A stretch of DNA of 5,126 bases from an uncultured Bacillaceae bacterium (lineage in GTDB: Bacteria; Bacillota; Bacilli; Bacillales; Alkalibacillaceae): positions 1 through 5,126 of the forward strand of contig CALGNY010000044.1 of NCBI GenBank assembly GCA_937958375.1. Reading direction: 5' to 3'. Shown piece by piece: positions 1 to 4,875 of this stretch. Both the position numbers and the translations under genes were made by a program. Position 1 is the first letter of the stretch. Each line of letters begins with the position of its first letter. Below the pieces are notes generated by a model. The model searched no databases. It was given only the letters and a program-made list of their open reading frames with translations, and was not told where the DNA came from.

Positions 1-300
1 ATCTCAACGCACTGATAGGCCATCTCTCGACATTGAATGCAAATATTTCTGTTCCTAATGCACTGACTGACCGTCCCACCAACCTATCACATGCTTCTGG
101 AAAAACCGACCTCTTTCAAGCATAATATATAGTAGATGAATGTTAGATGATTCGGTTAATGAGCGTGAGAGTAGGGAATTTTATATGGAAAGGGTGTCTA
201 ATCTAAGAAAGATTGGGATTATGCTTATCGCAATTCACTGACACGGCCCGAAGAACGATATTTCGTTTACGCGACATTGGTCAAATAATCTAGAACCAAA
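1..300. other. Upstream region with no supportable gene
   Basis: I see no convincing coding sequence here on either strand. On the minus strand one frame stays open from about position 119 to the window edge (about 38 codons), but it has no start codon with a proper ribosome binding site and resembles no family I know. The part nearest the dehydratase gene may be its 5' leader. It can form two small hairpins: an 8-bp stem including G-T pairs at 197-204/210-217, and AACGA/TCGTT at 254-258/263-267. No convincing -35/-10 pair was found. TATAGT at 128-133 and TTATAT at 181-186 are -10-like but lack a -35 partner. A 7-bp inverted repeat (TGATAGG 13-19, CCTATCA 83-89) and three copies of CACTGA (10, 61, 236) are present and may be chance. 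Confidence 0.5.
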
Positions 301-312
301 AGGAGGATTTCC

Positions 313-1275
313 ATGGTTGAATTGAAAGACGTACTCCAGGCAAGAGAGCGAATAGCTGAAAGAATTCATAAAACCCCTATTATTCGTTCCTCTCAACTTT
401 CAGAAATGACCGGTGCCAACATGTTATTCAAAGCAGAACATCTACAAAAAACAGGTTCATTCAAAATCCGGGGGGCAACCAATCGAGTGATGCAGGCCAA
501 AGAAGAAGGGGCAAAATATATTACGGCGGCTTCTTCCGGCAACCACGGACAGGCGGTTGCTTACATTTCGAATCAATTGGGCATACCGGCTACAATTGTC
601 GTGCCAACAGATGCCACCGAAAGTAAAGTCAATGCGATTCGGAATTATAATGGAAAGGTTGAATTTGCCGGCCGAACATCAGCAGAACGGTTTCCACGGG
701 CAAAAGAAATCGCCAAGGAAAACGATGGCATCTTCATTCCGCCATATGATCATCCGCATATTATTGTAGGTCAAGGTACGGTAGGCTTGGAAATTACAGA
801 GCAAGTGAAAGATGTCGATATCATTTTTGTCCCGGTCGGCGGTGGCGGACTCGTGTCTGGAATTTTGACGGCCGTAAAGGAAATCAATCCGAAAATCAAA
901 ATATACGGTGTCGAACCTGAGCTGGCAAATGATACGGCCGTTTCGCTAAAAGAAGGTAAAATCATGACAGCCGGTAACCCAGCGAATACGATTGCTGATG
1001 GATTACGGACCGATCAACCCGGAGACCTGACCTTTCCGATTTTGCAAAAATATATCGATGAGTTGATTGTTGTGAAAGAAGATGATGTCAAATTTGCGAT
1101 GAGCCTTGTCTATGAACGGATGAAGCAGGTAGTTGAACCGTCTGCAGCCGTGTCACTGACAGCTGCGTTATACAGCGACATTGACATTGAGGGGAAAAAT
1201 GTCGTGAATGTCTTGTCCGGGGGAAATGTGGATTTATCCCGCTTAGGCGAGTTATTAGTGAAAACCACACAATAA
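313..1275 (+). CDS. Catabolic-type threonine/serine dehydratase or serine racemase (PLP fold type II)
   Basis: Cytosolic pyridoxal-phosphate enzyme of the threonine dehydratase/serine racemase family. The expected reaction is L-threonine to 2-oxobutanoate or serine to pyruvate, plus ammonia; serine racemisation is also possible. The PLP lysine is Lys51 in KTGSFKIRGA (46-55). Ser75 lies in SSGNHGQ (74-80), the phosphate-binding glycine loop is GGGGL (176-180), and the C-terminal SGGN (302-305) faces the pyridine ring. Glu201, Ala205 and Asp207 (EPELAND) match the divalent-metal site known from eukaryotic serine racemases. At 320 residues it has only the catalytic domain and no C-terminal ACT domain, so it is not the isoleucine-feedback-inhibited biosynthetic IlvA. 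The ATG is fixed by AAAGGAGG at 299-306, six bases upstream. It appears to be a single-gene unit closed by a strong terminator. Substrate cannot be settled from sequence; a beta-hydroxyaspartate or hydroxyectoine-pathway dehydratase is an alternative. Confidence 0.93.
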   Translation: MVELKDVLQARERIAERIHKTPIIRSSQLSEMTGANMLFKAEHLQKTGSFKIRGATNRVMQAKEEGAKYITAASSGNHGQAVAYISNQLGIPATIVVPTDATESKVNAIRNYNGKVEFAGRTSAERFPRAKEIAKENDGIFIPPYDHPHIIVGQGTVGLEITEQVKDVDIIFVPVGGGGLVSGILTAVKEINPKIKIYGVEPELANDTAVSLKEGKIMTAGNPANTIADGLRTDQPGDLTFPILQKYIDELIVVKEDDVKFAMSLVYERMKQVVEPSAAVSLTAALYSDIDIEGKNVVNVLSGGNVDLSRLGELLVKTTQ

Positions 1276-1283
1276 TTCGATCA

Positions 1284-1323
1284 AAAACGTCTGTAGTATC
1301 CATTCTATAGACGTTTTCTTTTT
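1284..1323 (+). terminator. Intrinsic terminator after the dehydratase gene
   Basis: A 13-bp stem pairs AAAACGTCTGTAG (1284-1296) with CTATAGACGTTTT (1305-1317), with one G-T pair and an 8-nt loop. It is followed by C and five T. It starts 8 bases after the stop codon. The A-rich left arm makes some activity in the opposite direction possible. Confidence 0.9.
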
Positions 1324-1331
1324 GATATAAT
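1323..1331 (+). promoter_or_regulatory. Extended -10 promoter for the TPR gene
   Basis: TGATATAAT is a perfect extended -10 element (TG, one base, TATAAT at 1326-1331). The TG begins at the last T of the preceding terminator. There is no good -35: the six bases 17 bp upstream are TTCTAT, inside the terminator stem. An extended -10 can compensate for a poor -35. Transcription would start near 1338, giving a leader of about 24 nt before the ATG at 1362. Confidence 0.6.
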
Positions 1332-1361
1332 AGCGAATGCAAATAAAAAAGGGAGAACGAT

Positions 1362-1934
1362 ATGGGGATCGCAACATTTAAAGAAAAAATGAAGTGGGCG
1401 AAGCGGCTCATTTATTTTGACGAGAATAATTATTTGAGAGAAAAAGCGCGTGATCGACATAAAATTCAAGCACTCATTAATGAAGCAGAACAACTTTTTG
1501 CCAAATCGGAGGAATCCTCAGAGCGGTATTACCTTGCCGGAACCATGGGAAATTTATATCGTGTCATCGGGAAACTGAATCGCTCCATCGGTTACCTGAA
1601 TGTAAGCATCCAAATTGCGATAGAAGAAGACGATCCAATAAAAGAAATGATCTCAAAAATCCGCCTGGGTGAAGCGTTGAAATATGCGAATAAGCACCAA
1701 AAAGCGTTGGGACTGTTTAATGAAGCAATACAGATGGCTGTTGAACATGACCCTTTTTATCTTGACTTCGCTTATCAACATAAAGGTAAGTGCTTAATGG
1801 AAATCGGAAAATACGAGGAAGCCTTGGAAGCTTTGGAAGAAGCATGGGTCATCCGAAAATCTAAACAAAATGCAGAATTGCTAGAATCAACAAGACAAGC
1901 AATCGCGTTACTGACGAAGCAACTTCAACAGTAA
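1362..1934 (+). CDS. Small TPR-repeat protein of unknown function
   Basis: A 190-residue soluble protein with no signal peptide or membrane segment. It is built mainly of helical hairpins of the tetratricopeptide type. Three units can be placed at about residues 55-88, 95-128 and 135-168. The last is the most canonical, with MEIGKYEEALEALEEA at 146-161; the second contains KYANKHQKALGLFNEA (107-122). The N-terminal 50 residues are basic and helical, and residues 170-190 form a capping helix. Such proteins usually act as protein-binding scaffolds; the partner is unknown and the neighbours do not reveal it. The start is supported by AAAAGGGAG (1347-1355), six bases before the ATG, and by an extended -10 promoter upstream. 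No clear terminator follows, so some read-through into the membrane protein gene 118 bp downstream is possible. Confidence 0.85.
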   Translation: MGIATFKEKMKWAKRLIYFDENNYLREKARDRHKIQALINEAEQLFAKSEESSERYYLAGTMGNLYRVIGKLNRSIGYLNVSIQIAIEEDDPIKEMISKIRLGEALKYANKHQKALGLFNEAIQMAVEHDPFYLDFAYQHKGKCLMEIGKYEEALEALEEAWVIRKSKQNAELLESTRQAIALLTKQLQQ

Positions 1935-2037
1935 CAACAGATAAGCCAAAAGCGAGTTGAACAGCCGGTTTAATCCTCTTTCTACCGGGAAATAGAATAG
2001 TACCGACCCAAGAATCAATTGCATGTAAATCACATCA

Positions 2038-2046
2038 TGGGAGGTG
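2038..2046 (+). promoter_or_regulatory. Ribosome binding site that decides the start at 2053
   Basis: TGGGAGGTG lies six bases before the ATG at 2053. An in-frame GTG at 2044 is part of this Shine-Dalgarno sequence and so cannot be the start. The protein therefore begins MAYRRE, three residues shorter than the longest open frame. Confidence 0.8.
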
Positions 2047-2052
2047 CTACAA

Positions 2053-2706
2053 ATGGCTTATCGAAGAGAAATCGACGATTATGTCGATGAATTATATGAA
2101 GATGCGAACGAAACGGAACGCGTAAAAGCAAAAAAAGAAGAAATTAGTATGAAGCTTTCCGAACGAATGAGTGAGCTTGAGAATAATGGCATGAACGACC
2201 AAGATGCCTTTCAGGAAGCGATCGTAAGCACAAAAAATCTACAGGGCTTCACCGATCGCTGTGAAAATAAGAACATCTTGGATGGTACGTCCACTGAGCA
2301 ACACGTCTATTCGTCCATGACCAGTAAATTATCGATTGCCGGAATGCTGGCAGGGATTGTATTTATCTTGTTAGGAACGGTCATGTCATTGAACATTTCC
2401 GTCTTCGGCATCTACTCAAACGCTGCACCAGCTATGTTTTTCTACGTCGTACTCGGTGGAATGATTTTCACGTACTCTTTCATGGCTAGGAAAATCCGGA
2501 TAAAAAAGAACATGACTCACCGCAGAGCATTCATGTACGCCCTAGCTGTCGGGTCGATCCTATTTGCTATTTTCATAGCTCTTACAGTCGGGGTGAGCAC
2601 ATCCAATTGGTTTATCGGAATACTGGCCTTTTCAGTATTCTTGATCGTCGGCTTGGCGTTATTTTACCAATTGCTGATGACGAATGAACCAAGCAAAAAT
2701 CAATAA
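2053..2706 (+). CDS. Four-TM membrane protein with helical N-terminal domain, paralogue of the PadR-linked gene
   Basis: A 217-residue protein with two parts. Residues 1-75 are charged and helical (IDDYVDELYEDANE, 7-20, then GMNDQDAFQEAIVS, 46-59), as in the HAAS/DUF1700 or 'permease prefix'-type domains often encoded beside PadR regulators. Four hydrophobic segments follow at about 93-113, 125-145, 159-180 and 186-208, with a basic loop (RKIRIKK, 146-152) between the second and third. It is paralogous to the protein encoded at 3221-3865. The GMND-DAF motif falls at exactly residue 46 in both, YSSMT occurs in both just before the first membrane segment, and LFAIF in the third segment is shared. 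It stands alone between the TPR gene and a strong terminator. Its upstream gap has only weak promoter candidates (TTAATC 1970-1975, TAGAAT 1993-1998). The function is not known; a role in membrane-linked signalling is inferred only from the family's association with PadR repressors. Confidence 0.85.
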   Translation: MAYRREIDDYVDELYEDANETERVKAKKEEISMKLSERMSELENNGMNDQDAFQEAIVSTKNLQGFTDRCENKNILDGTSTEQHVYSSMTSKLSIAGMLAGIVFILLGTVMSLNISVFGIYSNAAPAMFFYVVLGGMIFTYSFMARKIRIKKNMTHRRAFMYALAVGSILFAIFIALTVGVSTSNWFIGILAFSVFLIVGLALFYQLLMTNEPSKNQ

Positions 2707-2725
2707 ATATTCAGTAGTAAACGTC

Positions 2726-2765
2726 AAACCCGTTCAGTCGATTCAATCGGCTGAACGGGTTTTTT
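2726..2765 (+). terminator. Very strong intrinsic terminator
   Basis: AAACCCGTTCAG (2726-2737) pairs perfectly with CTGAACGGGTTT (2751-2762). Inside it a T-G pair and CGAT/ATCG continue the stem to about 17 bp with a 3-nt loop. The right arm runs into a six-T tract (2760-2765). It separates the first membrane protein gene from the PadR operon. Confidence 0.95.
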
Positions 2766-2823
2766 CGTTATTTATAATGGAGAATCTCCGGTTATCTTTG
2801 AGACAAATTACTATTTTATAAAA

Positions 2824-2846
2824 ATTACTTTGACAGACAAAGTAAT
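2824..2846 (+). promoter_or_regulatory. Probable PadR operator: perfect 9-bp inverted repeat over the -35
   Basis: ATTACTTTG (2824-2832) and CAAAGTAAT (2838-2846) are exact reverse complements around a 5-bp centre (ACAGA). The repeat covers the -35 box TTGACA (2830-2835), so a bound dimer would block RNA polymerase. Its place directly before a PadR gene makes autorepression the natural reading. PadR dimers are known to bind such dyads in their own promoters; binding here is inferred. Confidence 0.75.
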
Positions 2847-2858
2847 ATGGTGTACATT
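2830..2858 (+). promoter_or_regulatory. SigA-type promoter of the PadR operon
   Basis: A consensus -35, TTGACA (2830-2835), is followed after 17 bp by TACATT (2853-2858), a 4/6 match to the -10. A TATAAA at 2858-2863 is closer to consensus but its 22-bp spacing is too long. Transcription would start near 2865, just before the ribosome binding site at 2867-2875, so the leader is very short. Confidence 0.65.
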
Positions 2859-2867
2859 ATAAATGTA
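2853..2867 (+). repeat. Second small dyad over the -10 of the PadR promoter
   Basis: TACATT (2853-2858) and AATGTA (2862-2867) are reverse complements around ATA. The dyad centre lies 25 bp from that of the larger operator and covers the proposed -10 and start site. It could be a second regulator contact or only the symmetry of an A/T-rich promoter. Confidence 0.4.
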
Positions 2868-2883
2868 GAAAGGAGCGAATGAA

Positions 2884-3234
2884 ATGGCAGGCATATCAAC
2901 AGACTTAATTCGCGGACATACAGATACCATCATTTTGAACATTTTAAGGCACGGCGACAGCTATGGCTATGACATCTATAAAAAGATCATTGAATTGAGC
3001 GGTGGAGAGTATGAACTAAAAGAAGCAACACTCTACACAGCGTTCAGGCGATTACTGAAAGATGGTGAAATTGAGTCCTATTGGGGTGATGAAACCCAAG
3101 GCGGGAGACGAAAATATTACCGGATCACCGACCAAGGCCGTCAAACGTATGAACAAAATAAAAAGGACTGGGAAACCGCCAAAGTGATTTTGGAACAATT
3201 AATTAAAGGAGGAATTACAGATGAATCTAGATAA
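2884..3234 (+). CDS. PadR-family winged-helix transcriptional repressor
   Basis: A 116-residue cytoplasmic DNA-binding protein of the short PadR type. Helix 1 holds HTDTIILNILRHGDSYGYDIYKKI, written here in parts: residues 12-22 then 23-34, with the family's SYGYDIY at 26-32. The recognition helix region is EATLYTAFRRLLKDGEI (47-63), very close to the PadR signature. The wing is GGRRKYYRITDQGR (73-86). One C-terminal helix (about 95-107) would form the dimer, as in the short subfamily. AGAAAGGAG (2867-2875) sits 8 bases before the ATG; a nearby ATG at 2879 is out of frame. Its last 14 bases overlap the next gene, so the two are translated together. An inverted repeat over its promoter suggests it represses its own operon. 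The inducing signal is unknown; other members respond to phenolic acids, drugs or cell-envelope stress. Confidence 0.93.
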   Translation: MAGISTDLIRGHTDTIILNILRHGDSYGYDIYKKIIELSGGEYELKEATLYTAFRRLLKDGEIESYWGDETQGGRRKYYRITDQGRQTYEQNKKDWETAKVILEQLIKGGITDESR

Positions 3235-3865
3235 AAAAATTGACAGTTATCTTGAAGACGTATTTAAAGACGTCGGACCGAGTCAACAGCTATTTGACTT
3301 GAAACAAGAACTTCGCGTAAACATGAAAGAACGGATCAGAGATTATAAAGAAACAGGCATGAACGATGACGATGCATTCCGAGAAGCAAAAGTATCGATT
3401 GGTGATTTGACCGGACTGGTTGAAGATATGAGAAAGTATGGTCAACAAGAAACGAAAAACCAAATTTACTCATCCATGACAAATCGTATTTCATCCGGCT
3501 TTATCGTTCTAGGCGTCATGTTGGTTCTTTTTGGTGCAATGATGACATTAAGTATGTTCTTTATGGCCGTTGAACCAGTCGCAAGGTCAGGCGTCTCAAT
3601 CTTTATTGTAGCGGGTGGTGGAATACTCGTTTACGGAATACTGGCACGTGAAACAAAAACTCGCTATGCCATGTCGAAAGTTCGGGCAGGTTTATATGCA
3701 TTGGCAACTATTTTAATCTTGTTTGCCATTTTTGTAGGAACGATAAGTGGCCTTGCGTCAAAAGAATTATTTGTTGCAATTACGTCTTCGATGTTCTTTT
3801 TGATAGGTGGTGTCGGACTGCTGGTTGCTTTGTTGTTGAGTCGCGGGCAGTCGTTGAAGAAGTAG
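3221..3865 (+). CDS. PadR-operon membrane protein, HAAS/DUF1700-like N-terminal domain plus four TM helices
   Basis: A 214-residue protein with the same plan as the one encoded at 2053-2706. A charged helical domain (1-75) begins MNLDKKIDSYLEDVFKDV and contains GMNDDDAFREAKVS at 46-59. YSSMT lies at 83-87, and membrane segments are at about 92-116, 123-143, 154-177 and 183-206. The third carries LILFAIFVGTISG, similar to its paralogue. The start overlaps the PadR gene by 14 nt. AAAGGAGG (3205-3212), inside the PadR reading frame, lies 8 bases before the ATG, so translational coupling is likely. Genes of this type next to PadR regulators are common in Bacillota; the N-terminal domain is thought to act in signalling or partner binding, but the exact role is not known. 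It could sense envelope stress and modulate the repressor; that is inference. A terminator follows at 3883-3913. Confidence 0.88.
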   Translation: MNLDKKIDSYLEDVFKDVGPSQQLFDLKQELRVNMKERIRDYKETGMNDDDAFREAKVSIGDLTGLVEDMRKYGQQETKNQIYSSMTNRISSGFIVLGVMLVLFGAMMTLSMFFMAVEPVARSGVSIFIVAGGGILVYGILARETKTRYAMSKVRAGLYALATILILFAIFVGTISGLASKELFVAITSSMFFLIGGVGLLVALLLSRGQSLKK

Positions 3866-3882
3866 GGGATCATAAAGTATGT

Positions 3883-3913
3883 AAAAAACGACCTAGAGAT
3901 CAGGTCGTTTTTT
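3883..3913. terminator. Intrinsic terminator of the PadR operon, possibly bidirectional
   Basis: AAAAAACGACCT (3883-3894) and AGGTCGTTTTTT (3902-3913) form a perfect 12-bp stem with a 7-nt loop. The six A on the left and six T on the right give a T-run on either strand, so it could stop transcription from both sides. Confidence 0.92.
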
Positions 3914-3933
3914 GTTATTCATTAATTTTTCTT

Positions 3934-3981
3934 GCAACATTTATATTTACCGCAACATGTGTTTTTAAAAATATAATGTTG
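3934..3981. repeat. CAACAT repeats in the dehydrogenase promoter region
   Basis: GCAACAT occurs at 3934-3940 and again at 3952-3958, exactly 18 bp apart. The inverted form ATGTTG lies at 3976-3981 and overlaps the TATAAT box. The set could be operator half-sites for an unknown regulator. The words are short, so chance is not excluded. Confidence 0.35.
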
Positions 3982-3986
3982 GGAAG
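3961..3986 (+). promoter_or_regulatory. Promoter candidate for the dehydrogenase gene, sigma-B-like, with a nested TATAAT
   Basis: GTTTTT (3961-3966), 14 bases, then GGGAAG (3981-3986) fits the sigma-B pattern (GTTTWW, 12-15 bp, GGGWAW) except at the last base. A consensus TATAAT (3972-3977) lies between them, but no acceptable -35 is found at 16-18 bp from it. A sigma-B start near 3993 would leave a leader of about 30 nt before the ATG at 4024. Confidence 0.4.
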
Positions 3987-4023
3987 ACTACCTGTGGAGC
4001 AAAAATCAAAGGAGGCAATCAAC

Positions 4024-4782
4024 ATGACTAGACTTGATGGAAAAGTAGCTTTAATTACCGGTGGTGCTGCAGGTATTGGAAGAGAAACAGCACTACGTTT
4101 CGCTAAAGAAGGTGCCAAAGTCGTCATCACGGATGTGAATGAAGAAGACGGGCAAAAGGTATTGGAAGAAATTAAAAAGGAAACGCAAGATGCGTTATTC
4201 CTTAAGCATGATGTAACGAAAGAAGAGGATTGGAAATCGGTTGTATCTGAAGTTGCCGACAAATTCAACCGTATAGACGTGTTGTTCAACAACGCAGGTA
4301 TATATATTATCAAACCGATCACAGAAACGGACGTTGAAACCTGGGATAAATTGATGGATATCAACGTCAAAGGTGTTTTCCTCGGTATGAAGCATGTGCT
4401 TCCTGAAATGGAGAAAAACAATTCCGGTTCCATCATCAATGCTTCTTCATTGGCAGGTTTGATGGGAACTGCAAACCATGTGCTATATGGAGCCAGTAAG
4501 GGTGCAGTCCGCGTGATGACAAAAGATGCTGCCGCAGAATATGCGAATAAAGGCATCCGCATTAACTCCATCCATCCTGGCTACATTGAAACAGGTATGG
4601 CTGATTATGCATCTGAGGCTACGAAGATGTCTAAGGAAGAACTGGACGCGACTTATCCACTTGGACGAATGGGTAAACCGCATGAGGTCTCTAATCTTGT
4701 CTTGTTCTTGGCTTCGGATGAGTCCTCGTTCTCTACTGGTTCAGAGTTCGTGATCGATGGCGGTTCATCAAATATGTTATAA
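4024..4782 (+). CDS. Classical short-chain dehydrogenase/reductase, probably NAD(H)-dependent
   Basis: A 252-residue cytosolic oxidoreductase of the classical SDR family, normal in length. The cofactor motif TGGAAGIG is at 12-19. Asp37, at the end of the second strand (VVITD), favours NAD(H) over NADP(H). HDV (62-64) and NNAG (89-92) are in place. The catalytic set is Asn114, Ser142 (in NASSLAG), Tyr155 and Lys159 (YGASK), complete. PGYIET (185-190) and the C-terminal IDGG (244-247) are family hallmarks. Such proteins are often labelled glucose 1-dehydrogenase or 3-oxoacyl-ACP reductase-like, and some are alcohol or hydroxysteroid dehydrogenases; the substrate cannot be assigned. AAAGGAGG (4008-4015), 8 bases before the ATG, sets the start; an upstream in-frame TTG at 3979 or ATA-type codons before it have no ribosome binding site. 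It is a single-gene unit between two terminators. Several SDR genes in Bacillus belong to the general stress regulon, which fits the sigma-B-like promoter. Confidence 0.95.
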   Translation: MTRLDGKVALITGGAAGIGRETALRFAKEGAKVVITDVNEEDGQKVLEEIKKETQDALFLKHDVTKEEDWKSVVSEVADKFNRIDVLFNNAGIYIIKPITETDVETWDKLMDINVKGVFLGMKHVLPEMEKNNSGSIINASSLAGLMGTANHVLYGASKGAVRVMTKDAAAEYANKGIRINSIHPGYIETGMADYASEATKMSKEELDATYPLGRMGKPHEVSNLVLFLASDESSFSTGSEFVIDGGSSNML

Positions 4783-4795
4783 AGAAATCCAAATT

Positions 4796-4830
4796 CCTCC
4801 TCCGATATTAATGAGAGGGGGTCTTTTTTT
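4796..4830 (+). terminator. Intrinsic terminator after the dehydrogenase gene
   Basis: CCTCCTC (4796-4802) pairs with GAG...GGGG (4813-4820), with one bulged A (4816), one T-G pair and a 10-nt loop. It is followed by GTC and seven T (4824-4830). The stem is weaker than the other three terminators in the window, but the T-run is long. Confidence 0.75.
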
Positions 4831-4833
4831 ATG

Positions 4834-4839
4834 TATAAT
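4834..4839 (+). promoter_or_regulatory. -10 candidate for the cysteine hydrolase gene
   Basis: A perfect TATAAT lies three bases after the T-run of the preceding terminator and 36 bases before the ATG at 4876. No good -35 is present (ATGAGA at 17 bp; TTAATG at 20 bp). The TG at 4832-4833 is one base too close to count as an extended -10. Confidence 0.45.
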
Positions 4840-4875
4840 GAAAGAAGATTAAGAATTTAGTTGGGGGATGTTGTA

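Noticed and set aside
190..200. AAGGGTG resembling the start of a T-box antiterminator motif
   Set aside because: The rest of the T-box core (GGNACCGCG) is missing and there is no leader terminator before the dehydratase gene.
1088..1411. A 107-codon minus-strand frame across the dehydratase end and the start of the TPR gene
   Set aside because: It crosses a clear terminator and promoter in the wrong direction and has no family resemblance.
1965..1988. CCGGT...ACCGG hairpin as terminator of the TPR gene
   Set aside because: The stem is only 5 bp with a 14-nt loop and no T-run follows.
2044..2046. GTG as alternative start of the first membrane protein
   Set aside because: It is part of the Shine-Dalgarno sequence that serves the ATG at 2053.
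2773..2778. TATAAT as a main promoter of the PadR gene
   Set aside because: Its -35 position falls in the terminator stem with no match, while a consensus TTGACA with 17-bp spacing lies closer to the gene.
3976..4023. A 16-residue N-terminal extension of the dehydrogenase
   Set aside because: It has no ribosome binding site and would include the proposed promoter; the ATG at 4024 has AAAGGAGG at ideal spacing and gives the family's usual N-terminus.
3915..4571. A 218-codon open frame on the minus strand
   Set aside because: It lies opposite the dehydrogenase gene, whose motifs are complete. The antisense product is Ser/Pro-rich with no recognisable motif, and it ends in the non-coding promoter region.
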